The notes: generated by a model from the letters alone, not told the origin. Positions 38,227 through 48,740 are shown, counted from the stretch's first letter. The stretch: 64,000 bases of DNA from Muraenolepis orangiensis (GCA_027704905.1 CM051021.1:1382990-1446989); one strand, 5' to 3'. Numbers and translations: made by a program.

Positions 38227-39052
38227 TGTCGCGGGTCGACTTGGGGAGAATGAGGAGGAGGAACGGGGACTTAGGAGGAGAACCCAAGTGCACGACACGA
38301 TGACACACGTATCCAAATAAAGATTCTTTACTGATCAATACAGTAACACAAAAATCACTTAGATGGAAAACGCATGAAGCTCAAAAGCAAAAGACTTAAC
38401 TACAATAATCTGACGGTGGCATGACGTGGAACATGACGCTTGTTCATACACATGAAACAAGTACTCGGCATAACACAATGAGACAGTATATATAATATAA
38501 TATACACATGTACAATGAACCGGCCCCGAACAAAAGAAGACGCCGCCTATTTAAACACACGGAACATAACAGGTGGTCCCAGGCAGCCAATAAGACGGGC
38601 AGGAAAACATGAGGGGGAAATTAACGGTGATGCGCTGCAGCTGCGGGGGAGCACTAACAAGGGGGCGTGGCTATCAGGACGAGGGCTGGGGAAACGATGA
38701 CAGGAATGCGGTACGTGATAGGGGGCGTGGCTACCTGGACGAGGGCTGGGGAAACGGTGACGTGAATGCGGTACGTGATAGGGGGCGTGGCTACCTGGAC
38801 GAGGGCTGGGGAAACGGTGACGTGAATGCGGTACGTGATAGGGGGCGTGGCTACATGGACGAGGGCTTGGGAAACGGTGACAGGAATGCGGAACGTGAAA
38901 AGGGGGCGTGGCTATCCGGGCGAAGGCTGGGGAAACTGACATGAATGCGGGACGTGATAGGGGGCGTGGCTACCCGGGTGAAGGCTGGGGAAACGGTGAC
39001 ATAAATGTGGAACGTGAAAAGGGGGTGTGGCTACCTGGACGAGGGCTGTGAA
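38227..39052 (-). mobile_element. LTR-like insertion with an expanded minisatellite end
   Basis: Interrupts the LINE between attatt and the gcagcagccttggggtg part. In reverse it shares cagctgcagcgcatcac and tcgcccggatagccacg with the solo LTR at 11125. Its left edge reads tgtcgcgg and its right edge ggctgtga, degraded forms of the TGTCACAG/CTGTGACA ends. No TSD was found. Confidence 0.6.
38655..39045. repeat. 60-bp minisatellite, 6-7 units
   Basis: Unit: gggggcgtggctacctggac, gagggctggggaaacggtga, then cgtgaatgcggtacgtgata. It lies inside the LTR-like insertion and matches, in reverse, the start of the solo LTR, where the segment is single. Confidence 0.93.
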
Positions 39053-39412
39053 CGCTGGCAGCAGCCTTGGGGTGCTCCGGTGTTGAGGACCAGAGTGGAT
39101 GAGATGTTGTTCTCAATCTTCACCACTTGATGCCTGCCCGTCAGGAAGTCCATAATCCAGTTACAGATGGGGCGCCCAGACCTAGGTCCCTCAGTTTCAG
39201 GAACAGCTTGGAGGGAACGATGGTGTTGAACGCCGAGCTGTAGTCAATGAACAGCAGTCTGACGTAGGTGTCCCTCCTGTCTAGGTGCTCCAGGGCCGTG
39301 TGTAGGGCCAGGGAAATGGCGTCACCTACAGACCTGTTTGGTCTGTATGCAAACTGGTCTAATGGATGGCAATGGATTATGGTGAAAGAGCTGAACACAG
39401 CACTGGATCTTA

Positions 39413-39586
39413 ACTGTTTATTCAATAATGGATAGATTTTTACCAATACACCCAATGGGGCTAGAAATCTCCCAACACGTGTGTGTGTGTGAATCCATCC
39501 ATCTTTCTGTCTTTCTGTCTGTCTGTCTTTGTACGCGAGCGTCCATGTCAGCTTGTGCAAGTGTCTGTGAGTATGCGGTGACAAGG

Positions 39587-39589
<3 letters not shown>
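39413..39589. other. unassigned sequence
   Basis: Nothing recognised beyond short ctgt repeats at 39505-39530. Confidence 0.45.

Positions 39590-39662
<73 letters not shown>
39590..39662. repeat. (GT)n microsatellite
   Basis: About 72 bp. Confidence 0.97.
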
Positions 39663-39663
<1 letters not shown>

Positions 39664-39752
39664 GGCTGAAGAGCAAATCGAACCAAAGACAAAAAGGTGA
39701 GCTATGCTCCGTTATGAACAATGTGGTTTGATTTATTTTTGGGATGAGCTGC

Positions 39753-39950
39753 AAATATGGTAAATAGACTGCATTTATAAAGCGTTTTTTATCCACAGTG
39801 TGGATCAAGCCTCACATTCACCCGTTCATACACACATATTGCTCATGGACACCTAGACAGTTTTGCTAGGAGGAGCCAGGGGATCTAACCAGCAACCCTC
39901 CGGTTGTCAGACAACCCGCTCTACCTCCTAAACTATTGACTCCCATGTAT
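39753..39950 (-). mobile_element. second tRNA-derived SINE family, degraded
   Basis: Contains atggtaaatagactgcattt, ataaagcg, acattcacccgttcatacac and, at the far end, a reverse tRNA-like head (gatctaaccagcaaccctcc ... gctctacctcctaa). This layout matches a very common fish repeat I know by sequence pattern. Confidence 0.6.
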
Positions 39951-39962
39951 TCCCCAATATTA

Positions 39963-40319
39963 AGCGTAGACGGCGCTCTGTGACACCTGTTTGTACTGCC
40001 AGGAGAAATACGGTTTATGTTATGCAGCGCTGCTTAGCGATCACAGCATCATCACCAATATCATTGGACTTGTATGTTCTGATAAAATACAACAGCTCTG
40101 GTTTCTATTTGAGTGGTAAAATGCACGTCAACAAATGACAAATAAAGGAGGGATATCTTTTGGGCCCGACTGCTTAACAAACTTATTTCAAACGTATCAA
40201 ACCAGTGCACAAAACACAAAACCAGGCAGTTGATCAGAAGCACCACATGCCCAGGAGGACAGGAACCACATGACTGATACAATTGAACTGCTGGTGCAGG
40301 CCACCTGGCTCAGGCCATT
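39963..40319. other. unassigned sequence
   Basis: Nothing recognised. Confidence 0.5.
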
Positions 40320-40504
40320 AGAAGCTTCTTGAGGGGACATGTGGGCTGATGAGGAAACCACTTCCGGAGTTCCTAGTGGTTAACAAGCTGAGCAGATGGT
40401 CCATGGTAGAGCTCCTCCTGAGTGGGTGTGGTGACTGGTTTAACCTGTGGGTCCTTGATGACCAAGGACAACAACTTACAGGTGTGCAGCCTCACCAGCC
40501 CCAG

Positions 40505-40739
40505 ACTCGAAATAGTCTGACTGGGGCCAGGTGATGCTGCTTCAACCAGACTCTAATCAGTCTGACTCAGGCCAGGTGAGGCTGCTTCAACCAGACTCTA
40601 ATCAGTCTGACTGGGGCCAGATGAGGCTGCTTCCACCAGACTCTAAATCAGGCTGACTGGGGCCAGATGAGGCTGCTTCAACCAGACTCTAATCAGTCTG
40701 ACTGGGGCCAGGTGAGGCTGCTTCAACCAGACTCTAATC
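40505..40739. repeat. 45-bp minisatellite, left part
   Basis: About five units; variants actgggg/actcagg and ggtgagg/gatgagg. Continues at 41705-41790. Confidence 0.93.
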
Positions 40740-41704
40740 CAGGGATATTCAACTGGCGGCCCGCGGGCCAAATCCGGCCCGCGGGGAGCTTTCTCGTGGC
40801 CCCTGGAACGCACTCCATATTCCAATGTAAAAAAAATAAAAATAATTTTAAATTTCAAAAAATATGTATAATCATTTAAATAAATGTCAATATATGTTCG
40901 CTATTATGTTATCCGAATTAAATGAGTCCAAATTATTTCTCCTTCAATAGTTCTTAAAAGGCAATCTTGCATTGGACTGATCAGCGTGTAATTATCACGA
41001 CATCGTGTCAATCTCGTTACTCTCATTACTGATCCGAAATGAGCGGAGAGAAACGGCGGAAAATTGACGGTGAAAACCGACACTTCAACCCCAAATGGAC
41101 TGATGATTTTGTATTTATTTGACCATCGCACGCCAATCCTAGACCTTTATGTTTAATATGTCAAATAACTGTTTCAGTCTGCAAGGTTGCTAATGTGAGG
41201 CGCCACTATGAGACCAAGCATTCTGCTAACTTCAATGATGCTTACCCGCCTGGTAGCACAGCTAGACGTGGTAAAATAGAAATACTTAAATCTTCTTACA
41301 CTGCATCAACCACTATTCTTACAACTGCTTATGCCAGGACGAGAATCCAGACCCCTGCCAGTTATCATTTGCCCGTTGAGGGATTGTTCTGTTTTAGCCA
41401 CCTCGGGAACCTTGTGTGAAATAAATATCCGTTTACCCGACTGCGTCTCGCTCTCCCTCCTTATATTCCGCAGCAGACCACAAATCTGCCACAGTAGTCT
41501 ACATTACTATTTTGGTTGCCTATTTTACTACTACTACTAATACAATAATAATAATAACAATAATAATAATCATTATTATAATTGCATGGTTGGTTGTACA
41601 ATAACAATGGCATTTGTTCATTTTCGTTGTCACAGTCTTGTGGCCCTCGCCTTCAAGACATTTTACAATTGTGGCCCCCTTCCTAATCTAGTTGAATACC
41701 CCTG
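40740..41704 (+). mobile_element. hAT-type element inserted in the minisatellite
   Basis: Starts cagggatattcaactggcgg; the right end read inward is caggggtattcaactagat. The perfect 8-bp duplication ctctaatc (40732-40739, 41705-41712) is part of the minisatellite unit. It carries a broken transposase N-terminus and lacks the catalytic part, so it is non-autonomous. Confidence 0.88.
41039..41390 (+). pseudogene. hAT transposase N-terminal fragment, zinc finger
   Basis: The ATG at 41039 gives MSGEKRRKIDGENRHFNPKW, then an in-frame tga after DDFVFI. The same frame continues with RPLCLICQITV and NVRRHYETKHSANF, a C-x2-C ... H-x4-H zinc finger typical of hAT transposases related to ZBED5/GTF2IRD2-type domesticated genes. 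Homology fades after about residue 110, where the internal deletion begins. Non-functional because of the stop and deletion. Confidence 0.7.
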
Positions 41705-41790
41705 CTCTAATCAGTCTGACTGGGGCCAGGTGAGGCTGCTTCAACCAGACTCTAATCAGTCTGACTCAGGCCAGGTGAAGCTGCTTCCAC

Positions 41791-42210
41791 CAGGAACACT
41801 GGTAACACACTGCTGAGAGGAAAGGGTTCAGAGGTCATGTGCTCACCTTCATGGAGTTCCCTGCATCTCTTCTGGTGCGTCCTCTGGAGAGCCAGTGTGC
41901 CGTCACCGTGCGTCTCCTTGGTAACGCTATGGGGGGGGGAATAGAACCATTAGGGCCTTTATTAAACTGTCCACACCGGGTAACAAAGGTCTCAGCGTGG
42001 ACCTGAGCGCGGTATCGACCCACAGTACAGTGTGACCTAAGAGTTTATCGTCCAGAGTTGTGTCCGCAATATCTGGAAAATATTGTCCACGCCATCCTAT
42101 ATGCATTAAATACAGAACAGATGTACAGTATGTACGAGTATATGATTAAAACAAAGCATAGGGAACGGCTTTTGTTCAATTATTCAATGTTAGCCTTTGT
42201 GCGTTTGTGT
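41791..42210. other. unassigned sequence
   Basis: Nothing recognised. Confidence 0.5.
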
Positions 42211-42213
42211 GTT

Positions 42214-42433
42214 TGGATAGCTCAGTCTGTTGGGACTTGGGACTTGGGACTTGGGGCTCGGGAACCGGAAGGTCGCCGGTTCAAGTCCCTGAAACACATG
42301 GGCACTGCCGAGGTGCCCTTGAGCAAGACACCAGACCCTTACACTGCTCCCTGGGCAGCTGTATATACAATAGCTCCTAATACTAGGTGTGTACATGTAT
42401 GTGACCGATAAAGAGGATTCAATCCTCCACATC
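42214..42433 (+). mobile_element. tRNA-derived SINE
   Basis: A box ggatagctcagtctgttggg, a gggacttgggacttgg duplication, B box ccggttcaagtcc, ccttgagcaagacacc, ctgtatatacaatagctcc, and tail ataaagaggattcaatcctc. Confidence 0.9.
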
Positions 42434-42860
42434 CCATTACAGGGACCATAGAGAGAGAGGGGGTGGTAGTGAGAGCCCATTAGAACATGTGTTCAGAGGT
42501 TGGTCAACAGTGAGTCATTCATCTCTCGGCTGACGCATGCAGAGCCGCATTCACGGTGGTTGACAACCTCCCAATGCTGCATCGAAACAGGAGCGCTGCC
42601 TATTGAATGAGCAACACACAAAAGGAGCAGAATCTGCCTGCCGATCAGACACAAATACACTAAACACGTACGGTTTTATGTGTTAAATTATGTTTCAATA
42701 TCGTGAAACTTGAGGTTGTTTGTGTGCAGTCACTTCGTCCCCGACCTGCCGAGTTCTGCATATCAATCAATCAATCACGTGGAGACTAATGTCTGTGACT
42801 TAGTGACCATTGTGACCTATGGGTGGTTTTCAGATGACGTCAGAGGGCTGTCTATATCTG
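42434..42860. other. unassigned sequence
   Basis: Nothing recognised. Confidence 0.5.
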
Positions 42861-43083
42861 GGTGTGGGCCATGTTGGAGCCCCTCGCAGTGTTAAAATCG
42901 ATGTAAACACAAGCCATTTGAATCTAGCTCTCACGTTCTTTTCTACTTTTTTTATGGATCTTTCACAGATAGAAACCAAGGATGACTTGGAATATCTAGC
43001 TAAAGATATCCCAGTGCTTTATGAGTATGCAAAATGCCTCGTACTACAAATAATACATATAAAGAGGAGATATTTACAAAAAA

Positions 43084-43200
43084 GATGTTTGCTACCTCGT
43101 TTTGGAGACCAGCTATTACACCAAACAGCAATTTAAGGCCTATAAAAGCTTGGAGGCATTTAACCAAATGGTGTACGGGTTTGTAGCCTCTGTACAAGGA
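43084..43200 (+). pseudogene. exon-like remnant of a repeat-encoded protein
   Basis: One frame reads DVCYLVLETSYYTKQQFKAY then KSLEAFNQMVYGFVASVQG. From memory this resembles the segment before the SWIM/YqaJ-type domains in proteins encoded by multi-exon fish repeats (a YKSLEAYN-like signature); I cannot verify it. An overlapping frame starting at 42954 (MDLSQIETKDDLEYLAKDIP) may be the preceding part of the same protein after a shift. No splice sites are convincing. Confidence 0.35.
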
Positions 43201-43644
43201 AATGCAACATGTTACTATATAATACATAATAGTTATATATATATGAACATGATACTATATAAAAAATAATAGTTATATATATTATATATTAATATGAACA
43301 TACTACTACATACTACATATATTGAGACGATACCATGTCCAACTATACTATACTATGTATATGATTTACTATATAGTAACATGCTCCTTTATTACTGTTA
43401 TGTATTTTATAGAAACATGTTGCTATATATCTATAACTATTTCTATATAGAGGCATGTTGCTATATATCTATAACTATAATGTATTATATAGTAGCATGT
43501 TGTTATATATATTATTATGTTTGTCTTTTCCCGAGGTTAAGCGTAGGTTTCCAGTCCAAATCTGTCCCAGTTCATAGCGGGCTGTCCCCAAACAAAATGC
43601 TTACTGCAAACTCTCTCGCTCTCTTCAGGATGTCTGTAGTTGTT

Positions 43645-43745
43645 GTATCATTACAGTCATTTAGCAGACGCTTTTATCCAAAGCGACTTACAATAGTGTG
43701 TTTCCACAAAGGGTAGGTTAGAGAACAACTCGTCATTGCATTTCA
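43645..43745 (-). mobile_element. L2/SINE-type 3' tail
   Basis: Contains catttagcagacgcttttat and ccaaagcgacttacaatag, the reverse of the L2-type tail stem-loop, then a stretch matching 20.94 kb (ggtagagaacaactcgtca-like). Confidence 0.75.
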
Positions 43746-43999
43746 TTTATAACATTTATATCTCTATCTATTCATTTATATCTCGACTTATTGCCGAAAT
43801 CCAAGCTTCTCTTCGCTCTTCAGTAAGTTTTTGGAACTCTTCACCTTGATCATGTATAACAGAAGGTCTACGGAATAGTCCTACGCCGTCCTTTTACTTC
43901 CACAGCCAACTATAACCCAATGAACCATGTCGTTTTCTTCACTCGAGCGTCTATATTGTGACTCTGTGTTTGAAGGGCTCCAACATGGCGGATAGCGAC

Positions 44000-45019
44000 C
44001 GTTGTCAAGGTTTTAGTCAGGTGGGTGAAAACCAATAATTTGAGCTTGTGTTAAAGGGATAATAACAGGCTAAAACACTTTGAGACTGTTACGAGATGTC
44101 AAACATCTACGTACATGGTTTATTTATCCTTATTTGCAATTTGCTACTCAAGTTGGTTTCAGCGGTCCTGTGTTCAGTTACTATGTAACTAATTACTTCC
44201 TTTCAATTCAAATATCAATAATACAATCACCAGTGAATGACATGCATATGTAAGTTCATATTGCGCACCTATGGATGTATACAACCTTCTTCAAACGTGG
44301 CACGGAAGCTGCACAGCTACACGCTAGTCAGAGCTGGAGGTTATGGCCCCCCTCAAAGCAAAAGTGCATTCTGGTCTAATGAGTCAGATATCTAGCAAGC
44401 GCCCATCTGATTAATATCTATATTCTACTCCCCTCAAAACATGTCCTCTTTGGTCTGACACATCACTCCCCGGGTGCATGTTTTGACACAGAAGCCAACC
44501 AGTTCTTTACGGCTAGGCCTAAAGTGCTTTCTACAAGCCTCAAGTTCTGAAAGTGCTTCCAGGACCGGTCAAACAGGAGCAGTTTGAGATCTGTTAAGGT
44601 GTCTTCTTTAAGGCTTTGTAAGACACACTCCACTCCACTACTGCCACTCCAAATGAAGGTGATTAATATCAAAAGGTCACCGGAGAGGAAACTTTGACTT
44701 TTGAAACAGGATTTTGATGGCCTCTGTTACCACAGGGCGCCTTAAATCAAGTACTCCCTCCTCCCACCGCATCCCCTGCCCTGAGCTAAGGTCACCAATT
44801 AATAGCAGCCAAGACTGAAAGGGATCCATAAATGTCAGCAGGCGTTCGCTGACAACTGGAAGAGGCAGCAGTGGGGGAAGATGGGGAGGAGAGCTGATGA
44901 GGGGGGAGGAGGGGCAGTGGGAGGAGGGGGAAAAGACAACATTTCCGTGACATTTGGAGGGCCTCGGACACGATGGGAGGAAATAATGAGGAGAGGGAGG
45001 AAGGGCTGGGAATTGGAAT
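44000..45019. other. unassigned sequence
   Basis: No repeat shared with the window or coding signal recognised; a G/A-rich patch is at 44865-44940. Confidence 0.5.
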
Positions 45020-45632
45020 AAAGTGGCTTTCTCTCCATTGGCACTTTGGAATGCAGTGCCTCTCTCTTCATTGGCTCTTTGGAATGCAGTGCCTCGCTCT
45101 TCATTGGCTATTTGGAATGCAGTGCCTCTCTCTTCATTGGTTCTTTGTAATGCAGTGCCTCTCTCTTCATTGGCTATTTGGAATGCAGTGGCTCTCTCTT
45201 CATTGGCTCTTTGGAATGCAGTGGCTTTCTCTCAATTGGATCTTTGGAATGCAGTGACTCTCTCTTCATTGTCTCTTTGGAATGCAGTGGCTTTTTCTCA
45301 ATTGGCTCTTTGGAATGCAGTGGCTCTCTCTTCATTGGCTCTTTGGAATGCAGTGGCTCTCTGTTTATTGGCTTTTTGAAATGCAGTGGCTCACTGTTCA
45401 TTGGCTCTTTGGAATGCAGTGGCTCTCTCTCCATTGGCTATTTGGAATGCAGTGCCTCACTCTTTATTGGCTCTTTGGAATGCAGTGCCTCTCTTTTCAT
45501 TGGGTCTTTGGAATGCAGTGCCTCTCTCTTCATTGGCTCTTTGGAATGCAGTGCCTCTCTCTTCATTGGCTATTTGGAATGCAGTGGCTCTCTTTTCATT
45601 GGCTATTTGGAATGCAGTGGCTTTCTCTCAAT
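45020..45632. repeat. 33-36 bp minisatellite, left arm
   Basis: Unit: ggctctttggaatgcagtgg then ctctctcttcatt. About 18 units with variants (ggctattt, gtgcctc, tttctctcaatt). The array continues at 46830-47175 after an inserted element. Confidence 0.95.
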
Positions 45633-45724
45633 AGGCCTATATCACAGTAGATTAGAACGCCGGAAGTACCCGCCGGAACAGTGTATCCCAAGTTCCGGTT
45701 TATGCAGTCACCTTGGCATTCACC

Positions 45725-45895
45725 ATGGCGGACAGTTATCGCTGGACAACATCGCTGCACAACCTTCCAAAAGTCGGTCCAGACGATGTGGTTCAACTAG
45801 TGAATGAACACTCTACAGTGAAGAAGTCTAAATCCGAATCATACAATTCCCCGACATTGTGTCTTGTGGCTCTATCTGGATATATCGCCATATAA
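45725..45895 (+). pseudogene. N-terminal coding fragment of a repeat-encoded protein
   Basis: The ATG in caccatggcg starts MADSYRWTTSLHNLPKVGPD followed by DVVQLVNEHSTVKKSK, then runs into unrelated sequence and stops at tataa (56 residues). The start resembles, from memory, N-termini of SWIM/YqaJ-type proteins encoded by fish repeats; this needs a search. It lies just inside the left inverted repeat, so it is likely the 5' exon of the element's own protein with the rest deleted or spliced away. Confidence 0.4.
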
Positions 45896-46289
45896 CACAT
45901 ATATAACATACATTTAGATTCATTTAGTTATATTTTGTTTATACTAGTTTATTTTGTTGTTATTTAGTTTTTAGGTATTAGTATACTTTGTGTGCATTTA
46001 TTCCCCCTGTCTCAACTGTTGCACCTTAATTTCCCTACGGATAAATAAAGTCATCTTGAATCTTGAATAACGAAGATGATTTTGTGTAGAAGCAGAGGTA
46101 TGCCTATGTATATAATATAGGCGATTTATTTGATGGATTTTGATTATTTCAATGTACCTTTTCATTGACGTGTTAATATGTAGTGTGCAGCTGTATATTT
46201 TCTAAAAGGGAATGCCTGTTATTCTTGTGAAAATGAGTTGTCTTAAAATAAAAGTGCTTGTGACATACTTGTGGCATTGAGTTAAAACC

Positions 46290-46386
46290 GAATTTGTATA
46301 TATATATATATCGATATCTCTCTATATATCGTATATCGCGATGCAGCCAAAAAATACCGGGTTTTGGTCCGTATCGCCCAGCCCTA
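46290..46386 (-). mobile_element. single end of a hAT-like element
   Basis: Ends ccgtatcgcccagccc plus ta, the complement of the tagggctgggcgata terminus; the interior (aaaataccgggttttgg, tcgcgatgcagc) differs from the MITE at 3572, so it is a relative. The other end was not found. Confidence 0.55.
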
Positions 46387-46388
46387 CT

Positions 46389-46508
46389 TGGGACCAGTGC
46401 TTTAAATCACACACATACCCGACAATATGTGGCTCTATTCGGATGAGAGATGGAGTGTGTGTGGGGGTCAGGACCAGTGCTTTTAATCACACACATACCC
46501 GACATTAT
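46389..46508. repeat. 82-bp direct duplication
   Basis: gaccagtgcttt and aatcacacacatacccgaca occur twice, about 82 bp apart. Confidence 0.8.
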
Positions 46509-46511
46509 TAG

Positions 46512-46676
46512 CCTATTCCGCCCACCTTTCGAGACTTATATGCTCTCCTTGTCAAAGTGCAAACTGCAGACATACGCGATACCCCTGAGAACATGAAACG
46601 AGGGACCTTCATCCTCCTTATCAGCCTCACACAAGACTTGCGGAGGAGTTTGTCTTTGGGTAATGGTGTAAACTGA
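46512..46676 (+). pseudogene. C-terminal-like coding fragment
   Basis: A 54-codon frame ends in tga and reads PPTFRDLYALLVKVQTADI then RDTPENMKRGTFILLISL. It is amphipathic and protein-like, lies within the inserted element, and could be the C-terminus of the element's protein. Family not recognised. Confidence 0.3.
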
Positions 46677-46829
46677 GGTAGGGCTGTCTTTGTTTAGACG
46701 TTGAGCAGCCGGTACATTACAATAACAGAGGAGGGGAGGCGGACACAGTTTGTCACGTATCTGGGGTAACTACCGGAAGAAAGAGTACACTGCTCACGGC
46801 TCCGGAAGCAGGAAGTGTGATATAGGCCT

Positions 46830-47175
46830 ATTGGCTCTTTGGAATGCAGTGACTCGCTCTTCATTGGCTCTTTGGAATGCAGTTGCTCTCTGTTCATTGG
46901 CTCTTTGGAATGCAGTGGCTCTCTCTTCATTGGCTCTCTGGAATGAAGTGGCTCTCTCTGTTCATTGGCTCTTTGGAATGCAGTGGCTCTCTGGTCATTG
47001 GCTCTTTGGAATGCAGTGGCTCTCTCTCTTCATTGGCTCTTTTGAATGCAGTGTCTCTCTCTCTTAATTGGCTCTTTGGAATGCAGTGGCTCTCTCTCTT
47101 CATTGGCTCTTTTGAATGCAGTGGCTCTCTCTCCATTAGCTCTTTGGAATGCAGTTGCGCTGTCCATTGGCTCTT
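46830..47175. repeat. 33-36 bp minisatellite, right arm
   Basis: Same unit and orientation as 45020-45632; about ten units with ctctctct expansions. Confidence 0.95.
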
Positions 47176-47620
47176 GGTGTGGAGGCATGGTGGAGGGCAT
47201 GATCTATTCCTTCCCGGAGGCCGGTCTTCAGTACCACCAGACGGCATCTCACCTGAGCAGCTCGGCCTGAGCCCCTGCATCTATTGACACACTGAGGGAA
47301 GATCCCTTCCCCCTGAACCACGCTGATGACTGTGACAGAAATCCCTGTGGATATGGTAATGAGGTATTATGGTCTGTTTTTTATTGTGACGTGTGCAGAG
47401 GCCGTGGTTCTCATATTATCCCACTCTGAAGGGAAAAATCTGCTTGTTCCAATGGCGATAACCTTTCCTCGTAATCGATTCCTCACAGTTGACCTTTCAT
47501 TTGGTTTTACGGGCACAGCTGAAAAAATATATAAATAATAAATAATTACATATTGTTCAGCATCTGTTTCCGGAAAATGTAGCTGCTAGGGTACAACTGG
47601 GGCCTAAACCTTACCTGCTC
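47176..47620. other. unassigned; possible terminal-exon-like frame
   Basis: Frame 47185-47271 reads CGGMVEGMIYSFPEAGLQY then HQTASHLSSSA and stop, directly after the minisatellite. Short and unsupported; otherwise nothing recognised. Confidence 0.35.
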
Positions 47621-47621
47621 C

Positions 47622-47665
47622 TTCATTTAATCCAAGCCACTTTGGATAAAGGCATCTGCTGAATT
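47622..47665 (+). mobile_element. L2/SINE-type 3' tail remnant
   Basis: Contains aagccactttggataaaggc and atctgctgaattac, the L2-type tail signature. The body of the element is not recognisable. Confidence 0.6.
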
Positions 47666-47989
47666 ACTCAATAGCATATAGGCAGCATATGAATTCAAGT
47701 TTGTTTTCTTTAACTTCTGCCATTGATCTTGTTGACAAGATGGATACACGGAAGCGATAGAGAGCAGAGGCCTCTGATGAGGCCTGAACGACAGCATTTC
47801 TTCGCTACGATACAAACTACTTTGCTCATTTATTAAACTGAGTGCTGAGTTAGGAGCCGAGTCGGATAAGAAGCCAAGCTTGTCCCCTCGGTACAGCGCT
47901 ACAAGAGTCAAGATGATGTTTTTATTTGCCCTAGCAACAAGACACTATAACACTATATGCTATACTATGTGCTATATGATACTATAAAA

Positions 47990-48265
47990 CACTACAGTAA
48001 CACTACATAATTAAGTGGCTCCTGAAATCCACGATGAGCTCCTTAGTCTTGCTGACATTCAGTGCGAGACTCTTGTCTTTGCACTATGGTGTCAGCTGGA
48101 CTACCTCATCTCTGTACTCCGTCTCATCACCCTCGCTTATCAGGCCGATGACTGTGGTGTCGTCTGCAAACTTGATAATCCGATTATTGCTGTGCGTGGC
48201 AGTACAATTATGTGTGTACAGCGAGTACAGCCGGGGACTGAGGCAGCAGCCTTGGGGTGTATAAC
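47990..48265 (-). mobile_element. LINE RT fragment (Rex1/L2-like)
   Basis: Minus-strand match to 38.1-38.2 kb: gtgtcgtctgcaaacttgat (FADDTT motif), aaatccacgatgagctcctt, gcagccttggggtg. Only about 270 bp remain. Confidence 0.8.
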
Positions 48266-48735
48266 AGGGTTGCTCCAGAGTGGATGAGATGTGAGTGTGT
48301 GAATGTTCTATTCTTCAGGATTCTTTTCAGCAGAGGTAGCACCACATTCCATACAACCACGTATCTTATTAGAACCAATAGTGACACAAGGACGGAAACT
48401 AACTCATGACCCACTCCGCTCCGCAAGAAAAGATTTGCAAGACAGCAAAAAACACCAAAAGACAGCAAACCCGAAAAGTGTGCACCACGCACACATACAC
48501 ACACACGCACACACGCAGTGATTGAACACTGCTCACCGATGCTTAATAAACCCCAGGCAGATGCAGCACCTCCCCCCCCCCCACACACACACACACACAG
48601 TCCCACACCCACACCCACACCCACACCCACAGGAATGAATAACATCTGCCTGTGGTTTCATTTTGTCGGACTGAAACTGCCAGAGTGCAAAACCTTTTCA
48701 TTTACCCAGACTCACCTCCCCACATCTTGTAGGAC
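48266..48735. other. unassigned; C-rich and CACACC simple repeats
   Basis: cccccccccc and (ca)n at 48572-48600, (cacacc)n at 48603-48630; otherwise nothing recognised. Confidence 0.55.
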
Positions 48736-48737
48736 TG

Positions 48738-48740
<3 letters not shown>

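Larger units (their letters stand above)
37255..39412 (-). mobile_element. LINE RT fragment (Rex1/L2-like), split by an LTR
   Basis: Minus-strand LINE copy from the RT palm to the 3' tail. 39055-39412 encodes QFAYRPNRSVGDAISLAL, FIDYSSAFNTIVPSKL (motif A) and the start of motif B (NTGAPQGC-like). 38150-38226 encodes the FADDTT motif C. 37590-38111 encodes the C-terminal part (AWTRNTEVMLKKAHQRLYAL, CRKKAMSITKDCNHP). The 3' UTR follows to 37255. A frameshift after LRDLGLGA and the LTR insertion make it dead. The 5' part is missing. Confidence 0.85.
40320..41790 (+). mobile_element. repeat with an internal 45-bp minisatellite, split by a hAT element
   Basis: The left part (40320-40504) matches 1036-1312 in reverse. 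It runs into tandem 45-bp units (ctctaatcagtctgactggg, gccaggtgaggctgcttcaa, ccaga) at 40505-40739, which resume at 41705-41790 after the inserted hAT element. Superfamily unknown. Confidence 0.65.
42864..43995. mobile_element. candidate DNA transposon with exon-like coding remnants
   Basis: A 15-bp exact inverted repeat, gccatgttggagccc, lies at 42868-42882 and (as its complement) at 43975-43989. Between them are two short coding-like pieces (42954-43136 and 43084-43200), AT-rich filler (43215-43510) and an L2-type tail (43645-43745). No TSD was established, so the boundaries are tentative. Confidence 0.4.
45633..46829 (+). mobile_element. unclassified element inserted in the minisatellite
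   Basis: Terminal inverted repeats: aataggcctatatcaca at the left and the exact complement (gtgatataggcctatt) at the right. Flanking unit sequence ctctcaat / attggctc restores a normal minisatellite unit if the element and a 2-bp AT duplication are removed. Inside are a Kozak-context start (45725), a LINE-like cttgaatcttgaat end (46055), one hAT end (46290-46386) and a C-terminal-like frame (46512-46676). The superfamily is not resolved. Confidence 0.6.

Noticed and set aside
38547..38942. 131-codon proline/serine-rich frame
   Set aside because: Translation of the 60-bp minisatellite in the LTR-like insertion.
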